DNA from: Costus lasius
Taxonomy: Eukaryota; Streptophyta; Magnoliopsida; Zingiberales; Costaceae
Direction of reading: 5' to 3'
DNA length: 64,000 bases
Assembly (NCBI GenBank): GCA_027563935.2
Contig: CM050448.1
Location: 126,271,190-126,335,189 of the forward strand
A program made the position numbers and the translations under genes. Shown here one piece after another: positions 1 through 9,770 of this stretch. Within the stretch, counting starts at the first letter, position 1; the number at the start of each line of letters is the position of its first letter. The notes under the pieces were generated by a model that was not told the DNA's origin, did no database searches, and worked only from the letters and a program-made list of their open reading frames with translations.

Positions 1-1
1 A

Positions 2-922
2 GAGGAACTGCGGCAGCAGTTCCTTCCCGGAAACTCGGTGGACCAAGCGCGAGAGGCGGTGGATCGGCTAAAGCATACAGGGACGATCCAGGAGTATGTC
101 AGGGCGTTCTCCGCGCTGATGTTGGAGCTACCTGAGATGGCGGAGGGAGACAGGAGGTACTTTTTCCTCCGGAATCTCCAACCCTGGGCTGCAACGGAGG
201 TCCGACGACATGCGCCGCAGGACTGGAGGACGGCTGCAGCTATAGCCGAGTCTTTGGTGGACCAGAGGACTTCAGGGACGACCTTCCAGAGAGCACAAAG
301 GTCGCCCCCGAAGCGACCATCTCCACCTAGACCTAGAGCGCCAGAGAGAGAGAGACTCTCTCCCCGACGGAACGGAGGACAACCAGCATGGCAGGGGAAT
401 ACGCGACCTGCAGAGCGAGGGCAGGGTCAACTGAGATCGATTGCCTGCTTCTTGTGCAAGGGGCCGCACCGGATACGCGACTGTCCAGACCGACAGCGAT
501 TGAACGCAATTGCAGCGATTGTGCACCGAGAGCTAGCTGAGAAACCGGCGATGGTTGATGACGAACCAGTAGAGGCTCAGATAGGAGGTATGTACATTGC
601 CTCAGTGGTCGTAGGAGGATCATCACCGACCCCCGCAGAAGCAGAGCCGAAAGACACAGTCGACAAGGGCAACGTCGAGCAGAAGACGAGCTCCGGAGAT
701 GCGAACCTCCCTCAGGAGAAGAAAACGTGGAGGCAAGTAGTGGAGGAAAAGGCTCCACCGAAGTCCTCGAATTCTTCGGATACAGAAAGGGATGATAGGT
801 CTCAGCAGATCCAGGGGAGGTATTGGCCCTCGTTAGACGATCCTGCAGAGTATGAACAAAGGCTTCAAAGATATGAGGCTGCCCGCCAACAAGCAAAGAG
901 AGAATGGCGAGGGCGGGCCTGA
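2..922 (+). CDS. Ty3/gypsy-type Gag polyprotein, 5'-truncated by the window edge
   Basis: The reading frame is open from base 2 to a TGA at 920-922 (306 residues seen); the true start lies left of the window, so the GTG at 38 is not a real start. The N-terminal part has the pattern of the retrotransposon gag (capsid) domain: an AR..V.RLK....IQEYV..F....LELPEM core followed by a YFFLRNL segment. A proline/arginine-rich linker leads to a zinc knuckle at 446-484 with spacing Cys-x2-Cys-x3-His-x4-Cys, then an acidic, Glu/Lys-rich tail. In the family, Gag forms the particle that packages element RNA. No protease, RT, RNase H or integrase follows: the stop is 41 bases from a polypurine tract and 50 bases from the LTR. 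It is therefore Gag of a pol-less (TR-GAG-like) element rather than a piece of a full Gag-Pol. The family assignment to Ty3/gypsy is inferred from knuckle style and linker composition. Confidence 0.85.
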   Translation, partial: EELRQQFLPGNSVDQAREAVDRLKHTGTIQEYVRAFSALMLELPEMAEGDRRYFFLRNLQPWAATEVRRHAPQDWRTAAAIAESLVDQRTSGTTFQRAQRSPPKRPSPPRPRAPERERLSPRRNGGQPAWQGNTRPAERGQGQLRSIACFLCKGPHRIRDCPDRQRLNAIAAIVHRELAEKPAMVDDEPVEAQIGGMYIASVVVGGSSPTPAEAEPKDTVDKGNVEQKTSSGDANLPQEKKTWRQVVEEKAPPKSSNSSDTERDDRSQQIQGRYWPSLDDPAEYEQRLQRYEAARQQAKREWRGRA

Positions 923-963
923 GCGCCCGTGCCGGACATCGAGGGCGATGTCCAAATTAGGCC

Positions 964-972
964 GGGGAGAAT
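964..972 (+). other. polypurine tract of the gag-only retroelement
   Basis: A GGGGAGAA run directly precedes the TGTTAGG start of the LTR. This is the expected site of plus-strand DNA priming, and its position marks the element's orientation as plus. Confidence 0.65.
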
Positions 973-2321
973 TGTTAGGCCCTGGGCTCCCCGGTTCAGC
1001 CCAGGGGGGTGGCCCAGACCCAGGCCCAAGCCCACAAAGAAGATGCGGGGTCAAAAGTGGGGCGTCGACCCCAAACGCACGAACACGCGACGGCGTCTTC
1101 GCGTGCGGAACGGATCAGACGCTGCAACGCGATGACAGCGATCGGAGCGGGCGCTCGGACGGAGGATTCGGAGGAAGCGGACGTTGTCAACGCGTGTTCG
1201 CCTTCATCCTCGTCCGCAGCGAGACACACGGACGCGGACAAAGCTTCAACGGAAGACGCGGCATCTTCGTGTGCGAAGCGGGCAGGCGACAACTTCGACG
1301 CGGAGGACGCGAGGAGAGCGGAAGTCTTCAACGGCAAAGGCGGACAACGCAAGAGCTACGGCAGCTGCGGAGAGCGGGTCGTGCGGGCGTGAGCAGCGCG
1401 AAGAGGCTTTAAAAACTGGAACCAGCGAAACAGAGAGCAGGAACCGGCGAGCGGAAGCTGGAAACAGAGAGCGAGCGACGTGAGGACGAGAGAGAAGAGA
1501 GAGGAGGGTTTTTGTAACTCTGATTTGCGAAGAAATAGAGTGAAGCTTTTCCCTTCCCCCTGTGCTTCTTCTCCGACGTGTTTCCGAGTCTTCCGGCGAG
1601 ATCCCGGTTACGGTGATTTCCTCTGTTCTCGCGGCGGCGACGAGTTTAGAGGTAGCAGACGGCTGCCACACCGGCGGTAAGGGGAGGAGGGTGAGACGGG
1701 GACGTCTCCACCCTACTGATTCGGACATCCTCTCCGGCGTAGCGGACGGCGGCGGTGAGCGCTCGCGCTCGGCGCGAGGAAGACGAAGGCGCAGCAGTAA
1801 AGGCGACGACGCGAGTTTCGAACGCTCGGCGCTCGAAACGAGGCGAACGAAAGCGGGTCAACGGTCAACGACAAAATTTGGATTTCGATTTCGAATTAGA
1901 AATCGAATTCGTCGCTGACGCAAGCAAAGACGTCAGCGAGGAGATTTACGCGCGGCAAACGAAATCGGAAGGGCTGACGTCAGCGTGACGTCAGCCGAGC
2001 GAAATCAAAAATCGAGTGAGCGGTGATTGCGTTCAAGGTTGACTTGGTCAAAGTTGATTTTGACCAGTGAGGTATATTTATTTAGGGTTTTGGTTTTAAA
2101 TCGGTTCCTTCCGGATTTCTCGAATTAGGGTTAGGATTTTCCAATCCTTTCCGTGCAAATTGTAATTTGGGGAATTGAAAGTGAGCGGGGAACTAGGGTT
2201 TCGAATTTGGAGACGAGATTCTGTCCGGAAACTCTAGCGCGATCACGTTCTGGTGTTCCGCCAGACAGCTCTAGGAAGCAGATAAGCACTGTTTTTAGAC
2301 CGTTCCGACCGGGGCGTGACA
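973..2321 (+). repeat. 3' LTR of a gag-only LTR retrotransposon
   Basis: It starts TGTTAGGCCC just after a purine tract and ends GGGGCGTGACA, the usual TG...CA borders, giving about 1349 bp. It is GC-rich (many CG dinucleotides) up to about 1910 and then becomes AT-rich, unlike the flanking DNA. Promoter signals sit near 1975-2080: two TGACGTCA palindromes, three W-box cores and a TATATTTA box. The left LTR and the left target duplication lie outside the window, so insertion age and target-site duplication cannot be judged. The several long overlapping ORFs here on both strands are products of GC richness, not genes. The right border is my best reading; the left one is firmer because of the purine tract. 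Confidence 0.7.
1975..2080 (+). promoter_or_regulatory. predicted LTR promoter: paired TGACGTCA, W-box cluster, TATA
   Basis: TGACGTCA occurs at 1975-1982 and 1986-1993 (centres 11 bp apart), resembling the as-1-type pair bound by TGA bZIP factors. TTGACT at 2039-2044, TTGACC on the minus strand at 2046-2051 and TTGACC at 2060-2065 are W-box cores for WRKY factors. TATATTTA at 2073-2080 is a plausible TATA box. The order enhancer to TATA fits U3 of the plus-strand LTR. Activity is inferred, not seen. Confidence 0.5.
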
Positions 2322-4120
2322 CTCTTGGCATTGGGCTGGTTTGGGAGGTCCAACATGCAAACAATTGATTGGTAGTTATGGGTGGCAAACATGAGCATTC
2401 CATTGGTTGTAATGGGTGACACTTTGGATTCTATTGGAAGTGGGTGGCAATTTATTGAGTGGACTATGAGTTGGCCTCCACTTTCCTTTTTGAAGGTTTT
2501 ACATGAGGAGAGTATTAATTGGTCTATTGGATGACCTGAAAGCTAATGTGGACTTTTGATGATGACATGGCATGGTGAGATGGTAAGGTAGTTGACTCGA
2601 TCATTAGTTAGTTGGATTTTCTTTGATGTCTTGGTAAAATTGCACCCACAAATGAGTGAATGACCTTCTTCCTTGATTGTTGATGTGGTGATGCATGTGG
2701 CACTTTCTTGATGATGTGGCACTGAGGTGGCAAGATGTCTTGGGAAGATGAGGTGCTTGTATGGTTACACATGCAATGCATTTTAGTCTAAATTGCAGCC
2801 TATTACATGATACTATGAAATTAAAATTACTTTTATAAAAATAAAATCCTAAGCTACCTAACTACATGTAATGTAATGCAAGCTAATTATGCTTATAAAT
2901 CAAAATGTCTTACAAGTCAAAATGTTAATCGAAATTAAACATTTTGAACAAAAGTCAAAAAAATTGTTCCTGACTTGGATCACTCTGGTTTGTAGAATTT
3001 TCCTGTGAAGAATTAAATTAAGTAGTGATTCCAATGGCAAGTCTAATGTGTAAAAATTGTCCTAAGTAGCACATATGGTTGGAGTCCCTCTCTCCCTCTC
3101 CCTCCATCACATAGGTATTAATATATATATATAGTTTTCACCAGTTATAAAGTAATTTATTATCATGACTAATTTCATTTAAATTTTTCTTGTGAAAAGC
3201 TTTATAGAGTTATTTTATAATATTTTTAAATTTTATATCAATTTATATTATTGAGAATTTGAGTTACACTTTGTAAGATCATTTAGCCGTATGTAAGATA
3301 AAACTTAGTAAGAATAAACTAATATAATTTTTAAAGGCTATATTTATTTATTTATTAAAAATATTTTAAACACATTTATGAGGTGATTTTACTGATATAT
3401 ATGAGCATTATTTGAGTTTCGAAGAATAAATTTATATTATTGTATATTTCAATTTTATATGAGATCTTTTCAGCCATCATGTAATGTAATCTTAGTAATG
3501 CGTTTTAATTAAAAAAATAATATTTATTTATTTTATTATTTTTTCGAGACTTTTATAGAGATATGCAATGTCCTATAAAATAAAATTTAAAATATCTAAA
3601 AGTCAAGTTCCAACTCTATAAGAAGAACTAAAAGAGTTTATTTGTTTTTTTTTACTTTAGCATTTTATCAATGATGATTATGAGGTAATACCTTTTTTGT
3701 TTAACATTTTACTAAAGTGAACTCAAGTTTTCTTAATGAATGCGAAAAACAATTTGATCATATAGTAAGAAAAACGAAAAGTTATATTATGGGAAAGTTA
3801 ATGTTTTTGACAAGGTAGCTGGTTGATAATATGTTGACTCAAATCCAAGTCAAAGAATGCTAATCCAGAAAGAAATCAAATACAATATACATAGAGGAAA
3901 GGACGAAGGCTTTGCACATTCAATTGAAAGGGGCACTGCATTAGAGCTCATCTAAATTTTATCTGCAAAACAAACAACGAAGTAGTCTTTGTAGAAAATA
4001 AAATAAAACAAACTCTGATGATTGAGATGCATATCTCTTCTAGTTAGAACTTACAATGATACAGAGAAGTTTACAAACTATTTTGATCCGGACCGATGCA
4101 GCTTTGGTGGTACAAGCACA
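2322..4120. other. AT-rich intergenic DNA without recognisable genes
   Basis: Nothing codes convincingly here. 2400-2760 contains loosely repeated phrases such as GATGTGGCAC and GGTGGCAA. 2780-4020 is AT-rich with a short (TA)n near 3121. Confidence 0.5.
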
Positions 4121-4121
4121 A

Positions 4122-4539
4122 AAACAGAGAGAGGCCATTGGAAATCCAACACTTGGTACAAACACAAACCAGATTTTATAACAATAGAGAGTTTAAATCT
4201 CATCTCAAAACAAAAGTTCAGATTTAGATTTCCTAACGCCACAAAGCTTTCAAAAAATCCAACAATCATTTTCCAGGAATTTTCAAAACCATACAGATGG
4301 TCCTAATTCAGTTCCGTTTACAAAAATAGGAAACAGAGAGAGGCCACTGGAAATCCAACACTTGGTACAAACACAAACCAGATTTTATAACAATAGAGAG
4401 TTTAAATCCCATCTCAAAACACAAGTTCAGATTTAGATTTCCTAACGCCACAAAGCTTTCAAAAAATTCAACAATCGTTTTCCAGGAATTTTCAAAACCA
4501 TACAGATGGTCCTAATTCAGTTCCGTTTACAAAAAAATT
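4122..4539. repeat. 209-bp tandem duplication (two copies)
   Basis: The block beginning AAACAGAGAG at 4122 is repeated from 4331 with only a few substitutions, up to the C/T-rich end that reads ATTCAGTTCCG followed by TTTAC and an A-run. Period is 209 bp. Copy 1 lies inside a 94-codon ORF that is broken in copy 2, so coding function is unlikely. Confidence 0.85.
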
Positions 4540-4562
4540 GGGGGGGGGGGGGGGGGGCGGGG
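4540..4562. repeat. poly-G run (18 G, then CGGGG)
   Basis: Eighteen consecutive Gs followed by CGGGG adjoin the end of the 209-bp tandem repeat. Such a run could fold into a G-quadruplex on the plus strand, and its exact length is error-prone in sequencing. Confidence 0.8.
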
Positions 4563-4999
4563 ATGTAATAAAAAACAGAAAGCCACGAGATGTCAACTTG
4601 AAAACTCATTATTAGCCAAAGCAAAACACTACATATAAACTGCAAGGAACAGTGAATTGACGAAACTGAGAAATTGATAAAATCAAATAAGCCCTCAGAA
4701 TACTTGGGAATCAACTTTCCTTTCAAAACTCGTGTCTGGAGACCGAGATACAGAAAAGCGATATTGGAAATGAGAACGTCACACCACCTGGGATCCGGAG
4801 GCCACGATACAAACGAAGGGAAAGGAAGCGGCCAGGGCAAGCTTGTTGATTTTCTTTCTTCTCCGAGAAGGCAAGAACTAGGTCTGTGCTTGTCTATTTC
4901 TCCATTTTTAATCCAACTCAAACACTGCCGGTGGGGCCACGCTGACCGATGGCTTTTTGACAAGCTGGACTTTGCCATTCTACTGCAATCCCATGGGCA

Positions 5000-6424
5000 T
5001 CATACAAGCTGGGGACAACCTTGGACAATAATTTCAACTTCCCGTCCTTTGGGCTTCTTTGGGATGTGTGATATTATTTTGCATCCTATTGTAAAAATCT
5101 GCTTAATCTTGGCATTTCTTGCCACCAGTCAGGCAAAGATTGTAATTTGCTACATCTAATAATTGATAATGTTTCAAGCTAATTACAATGCCTAATGTCT
5201 TCTGGCAATTGTTTGAGCTCGTGACATCCAACAATTTCCAATTTCATAATATCTCTAAAATGATCTTGAAAAAAATGTAGAGTCATTGGCTCAAGAATTC
5301 ACTTTGTAACCACATAGTCAATTTACATAAGCCGATGAATTCCCCTAGTTTCTTTAGTTTAGGGCAATGAATTATTGTCAAATTTGTAATACGAGGATGT
5401 CTTACATTCCATTCCACAAGAAGAGGCATCTCAGATAAAATTAGACAATTTAAGTCAAGCTTGTCATAATTGTGCTCGTCATCTAGCATGCGGTTGCCCA
5501 CATAAGCTAGTGAATCCATGCCACTCATCTCAAGAATACGAAGAGAAGGTAGAAAACTTATAAATGATATATTGTCACATCTTTTGAGATTGATTAGTCT
5601 TATCTCATGTAAATATTTGAAAGTTTTGAATTGTTCCATAGATGGCAAACTTTGCTTTGATCTCATCATCCAACTAGGAAATTCCATGCCTAAGTAGAAA
5701 ATGACATCCAAGTGTTGCAAATAAGAGAGATTAGGTTGGAGGCCTTCAAGTATCTCATAAGATGTCAATTGCTCATTTACCCCCACATCCATATTCCACC
5801 ATTCCCAATGTAGCACTAAATATTCTAAATATTTTTTCTCCTTCAAGTTGACACTTGTAATAGCATCTAGGTCTAGCACACGTTCAAGGTGTCGTAGTTG
5901 CAATTGTTCAATATTCATTAAAGATTGTAACTCCTTTAATGCTAAACTTGCATGATCATTGTCTTCTACCTTGTAACCTGACAAAGCCTCAAGTTTAATC
6001 AATTTAGAAATTCCAGAAGGTTGTCGAGTCAATAAAGCACATCCAATCATGTTTAGGTTTCTTAGACTTTCCATGTGTCTCAAATCTTCAGGCAACTCCT
6101 TAATCAATGACAAGCTTCAATATCAAGCATTTGCAAATTCGCAAGACTAGTGATTGATTTTGGTAGTAGCCTTTGAACCCTTACACAATGAGCTATTTTT
6201 AGAATTTGTAATTTACTAGGGTTGTAGATTTGCTTTGGTAGTTGTAATAGCTTTTTGCAATAAGATAAACTCAAAACACGTAGATTATGAAGGTTACAAA
6301 TAGACTTTGGGAGCTCTTCTATCTCCTTCTCGGAAAGGTCACAAATAAACTCAAAACACGTAGATAAACTTAAAACAAAGAAGCATCCTTGTACTTTTGA
6401 CGAATAAATTAACGATGCTCAAGC
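5000..6424 (-). pseudogene. LRR domain of a CNL-type NLR disease-resistance gene, frameshifted
   Basis: Read on the minus strand, 6424-6116 encodes LRRs (IEELPKSICNLHNLRVLSL, then ...LPKSITSLANLQMLDIEAC) and stops at TGA; one missing base restores the frame into the long open stretch 6113-5283, which continues with IKELPEDLRHMESLRNL and repeats of the LxxLxxLxL type. After a stop near 5283 a second frame carries LEIVGCHELKQLPEDI (about 5240-5190), a third carries LETLSIIRCSKLQSLPDWW (about 5180-5110), and a fourth ends IPKKPKGREVEIIVQGCPQL before TGA at 5002-5000. This is the normal C-terminal order of an RGA/CNL-type LRR, so at least four frame breaks are present. No NB-ARC motifs (P-loop, GLPL, MHD) occur upstream on this strand. 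In intact relatives the LRR mediates recognition and autoinhibition; this copy cannot encode an intact receptor. Confidence 0.85.
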
Positions 6425-6655
6425 AACGAATCAAAATTTGAGTCTCTGCTTACGTGTGCATTTTCTTTTTCCCTTTACATTACTTTCTCTTTGGTTGGTT
6501 TGCTGGCTAACCCTAAAAGCACATTCCAACTAGCAAGTCAAGCATCAATTTGTTGATCATTGATGTGAAATTAATTTGATTTTCCAAATAAATTAACTAG
6601 TTGATGCTCAAGCAACGAATCAAATTTTAAGTCTCTGCTTTACGTGCATAAGTTC
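6340..6655. repeat. short direct repeats upstream of the NLR remnant
   Basis: A segment reading GATGCTCAAGCAACGAATCA plus an AGTCTCTGCTT stretch occurs near 6413 and again near 6603, about 190 bp apart. A second short repeat, AAACTCAAAACACGTAGAT, occurs near 6267 and 6350 inside the LRR code. Confidence 0.7.
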
Positions 6656-6659
6656 TTCA

Positions 6660-7140
6660 GGTATTTGAGCCATTTAATTAGAATTTCTTTTTTTGTTCCC
6701 TCTTGTGTTAGCCCCCACATTACTTTTGTTTGAACTCCTTAGCCTCTCTTTAACTTGTCCTTAATGATGCATGCAAAAAATTGAAGCTTTAAACCATATC
6801 ACACTCGACTGACCACTTGTGGAAATAATTTGAAATTACAAAATAATAATAAGTGGTGGAAGCTGAATATCCTTGTTAATCTCTTCTTTGCATTATTCTA
6901 TGTGATTTCTCTTGATCGCACCACCACCTTGAATGGATGTTGGCGATTGCCTTTTATAATGTTGCCTGAATTGAATTGGTTGCATCTTGTAGTCGATTCT
7001 GTGGACTATGGGAGTTCTATTGATGTCCTTCTTCCTTTGATCTTGATGAATGAATGAGTCCTTTTCTTGGAAAAGGAAAGTTATTTTTCCTTTTGCAATC
7101 CAACTTTGGGTTATCCTTAATTGAGCTTAGGAGAAGTGTT
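6660..7140. other. intergenic, no gene supported
   Basis: A 75-codon ORF near 6830-7057 lacks an ATG at its nominal start and matches nothing I recognise. The rest is AT-rich. Confidence 0.4.
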
Positions 7141-7159
7141 AGACTATTTTTAATTATAA

Positions 7160-8080
7160 ATAATATTATCTATATATAGTCAACTATTTTCAATAACTCA
7201 ATAACTTTATATAAATAGTATCTTCTATTATTTATATTAGACAAATTGATTAATACTATTTAACTTTCAAGTTTACTTATCTTTCTCTTTTTTTCTTCTA
7301 TTTTTTATAATAATATGGTTTTTTTTCTTTCTTAGTAGTGCCAGATCGTGAGAAGACTTCGTTTGAAAAGTGGTCTCCTAAGAAAAGAGGATGGTAGACA
7401 GTAGGGGAAGGTCCTAATCGTTGCCGGCAGGATATGTGGCAATTGCTTGTACCAAGGTGTATGTAGGTGGCTCCGTCTACAGAGCAATCCCTTTGGTCGA
7501 CCGCTCAACGGGCAAAAGATGCATCGCCTGCCATGAGTCAGTCGTGAGGCAGCATGCGGGTCTGGGAATGCACTTGTGTAGTGTGAAGATAGAACCGGCA
7601 ACGAGCCGCGAATCGAGCAAACATGGGCTCTGTTTGGCCTAGCTTCTGCTTCTAGTTTTTGCTGGTTGAAGAAGTACTAGTTGAAGAAGTGCTGGCTGAA
7701 GAAGTTTGAGGGTGTTTGGATGCACAACTTATGGCTAGGTTATTCTATTTATAATAAATAATTTTTTATTAAAAAAATTACTAAGATAAAAAATTATATG
7801 ATTAAATTTATAGTTAATTATAATTAAAGTATTTATTAAAAATATTATAAGTTATACTATTAAAAAATTATTATTATATATAAGGGTTATTAAGCATAAG
7901 CAGGTGAGGGGCTAGAGAAGTAGTTTCACTCTTACTTCTCCGAGAAGCAGCTATTTGTGGGTTGGAACAGAGAAGCTGAAGGGCCAAACACTTCAGCTTC
8001 TTAATTTCTGCTGGCTGCAACACCATAAGCAGCCCCAAAAGCTAGGCCAAACGGGGCCATAGTAGCAGCCGGGCTAGGGT
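7160..8080. repeat. dispersed repeat, copy A (split by a MITE)
   Basis: The left part (AT-rich, then a moderately GC-rich core at about 7325-7624 containing a GCATCGCCTGCCATGA phrase) matches copy B (8215-9770), and the core matches copy C (14160-14365). The sequence resumes after the MITE at 8058-8080 with AGTAGCAGCC. All three cores carry indels relative to each other, so no common reading frame survives. I do not recognise the parent; a decayed gene fragment or non-autonomous element is possible. Confidence 0.75.
7625..8057. mobile_element. Tourist/PIF-like MITE, 433 bp
   Basis: The ends are imperfect terminal inverted repeats: GGGCTCTGTTTGGCCTAGC on the left and the complement of GCTAGGCCAAACGGGGC on the right. 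CAT lies on both sides (7622-7624 and 8058-8060) and occurs once in the uninterrupted copy B near 9037, so it is a 3-bp target duplication. The interior is AT-rich and non-coding. A 3-bp duplication with GGGCC..GTTTGG ends fits PIF/Harbinger-type MITEs, although their usual target is TTA/TAA. Confidence 0.8.
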
Positions 8081-8214
8081 AAGCATTCGGTTCAATTTTT
8101 TAAATTTTTATTGATTATTAAAAGTTTTGATAAATTTAGTTTGGTAAAAAAAATATACAATTTCGGTTTCAATAATAAGTTTTATAAGTTTTGATTTTCA
8201 GCTTCGATAATAAA

Positions 8215-9770
8215 TTTTATATAGTCAACTATTTTCAATTTGTATTAGACAAATTGATTAATACGATTTAACTTAAGTTTACCTATCTTTTCTCTTTCTT
8301 TTCTTCTATGATTTATAATAATGTGTATTTTTTTTTTCTTTCTTAGAAGTGCTGCATCATGAGAAGATTTCATTTGAAAAGTGATATTCTAAGGGTATGG
8401 TTGGTCTTAATAGTTTTATAACTATGCGTATTATATTTTATTGTACTATGCTATTAAAATTTATAAAAATATCTGCTAAATAATTTTTAACTGCTGTTAA
8501 ATTTTAAAATAATAAATAAATAAATAAATAATTTAAAATAATTATATATATTCTTTTTTATTATTAAAATTTTATATTATTTAAAATAATTATAGTTAAA
8601 AAATTAATTAAAATCATGCAAATTATTTTTTTAGAAAAATAATAAAATCATCAAATTATAGCTTTTCTAGAATCTGCTTTTTAATTTTTTTTCTAAATTT
8701 TTATTATTAAACATATTTATAATAGTTTTGCGCTTAAAAGCTATTTTAAATAGCAACTTTCAAGCGGGGCCAAATAGCCCCAAGAAAAGAGGATAGTCGA
8801 CAATGAAGTATGAAGGTCCTAATCGTTGCCGACAGGACGCGTGGCAATTGCTTGTAGCCTTGTACCAAGGTCTATGTGAGCGGCTCCGGCTACAGAGCGA
8901 TCCCTTTGGTCCACCACTTGGCGGGGCAGAAGATGCATCGCCTGCCATGAATCGGTCGTGAGGCAGCAAGCAGGTTCGGGCGTGGACTTGCGCGGTGTGC
9001 GGACAAAACTGGCAGCGAGCCACAAACTGGGCAAACATAGCAACAGCCTGGCTTGTTATCTGCGGAAGTTGTAGGGTCTGTTGGTACTTTGCTCTGAAAC
9101 ATGTCCAGGCGTAAGATTTTAATTAAATTTTTTTTCTTGTGTATTAGTGACAAACTTTCCATATGATTTGTGCTAGTAGAATTTTTAAATATGTTTAGTA
9201 AATATTTAATTTTTTATTATTAGAATGTTATTATATTTTTGGGCATAATTAATTAGAATTACTAATGTCACAATACTAGATAATGATAAATTAATAATTA
9301 ATATTTTATATCTTAAAAAAATTGCTATATATACCAAAGATCATAACACAAGAACTAGCAACATGATTAATTATAGAATCATCACTTTGGAAGGCAACAA
9401 TATTCATATATCTACCCTAGATTTCGTTCAAAAAATAGATTCTTTCCATCAAACAAAATTCATGTCATTAGTATCTCTTGTACCTTTATATAAAAGCCAA
9501 AACTTTTGCTCAATCTCATCTCCCACAGAACATGCAGCAAAAAAGCCAACATATAAAGAAAGGTTACAGCACAATGAATCAGTATTTACAAAGAAGGGTT
9601 ACAACACAATGAATCAACAAAAATGCCAGCAAGTAATCCAGAATCCAATGATACCAAAGCATGAATTTTCTCATAAAACAAGTTTTTCATAAAACAAATC
9701 TCTTGAAGCATTATTTTCTCAAATAGATCCATAAATAAAATCAAATAGTAACATGATGAATTTATATAAA
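8215..9770. repeat. dispersed repeat, copy B (longest copy, split by a MITE)
   Basis: 8220-8393 matches copy A upstream DNA, 8782-9065 is the GC-richer core shared with copies A and C, and about 9130-9760 matches the right part of copy C (14440-15220), including a CATGATTAATTATA phrase and a TAAATAAAATCAAA phrase. A 109-codon ORF at 9363-9692 falls in this right part but is not preserved in copy C, arguing against a gene. Confidence 0.8.
8394..8781. mobile_element. Tourist-like MITE, 388 bp (same family as 26629-27025)
   Basis: Compared with copy A of the surrounding repeat (CCTAAGAAAAGAGG near 7377), extra DNA is present between AAG at 8391-8393 and AAG at 8782-8784, consistent with a 3-bp target duplication; TAA with one later change is an alternative reading. 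The ends GGTATGGTTGG and CCAAATAGCCC are inverted. The interior is nearly all A/T with a TAAATAAATAAATAAATAA stretch. In reverse orientation it aligns along much of its length with the MITE in RMR intron 3. Confidence 0.75.

Noticed and set aside
272..1918. Many long ORFs on both strands in the gag/LTR region
   Set aside because: Shadow frames of gag and open frames caused by GC-rich LTR sequence; no domains and no consistent start context.
4517..5159. ORFs of 153 (minus) and 161 (plus) codons
   Set aside because: Overlap each other and, in part, the tail of the NLR pseudogene; the minus ORF reads through the poly-G run as polyproline.
7421..7642. Plus-strand ORF in the repeat core, with Cys-rich CxACH-like residues resembling a zinc site
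   Set aside because: Frame is not kept in copies B and C and the ORF runs into a MITE.
7625..8057. hAT-type assignment for this MITE
   Set aside because: hAT insertions make 8-bp duplications; the empty-site comparison gives 3 bp.
9363..9692. 109-codon ORF
   Set aside because: Part of the dispersed repeat and interrupted in copy C.
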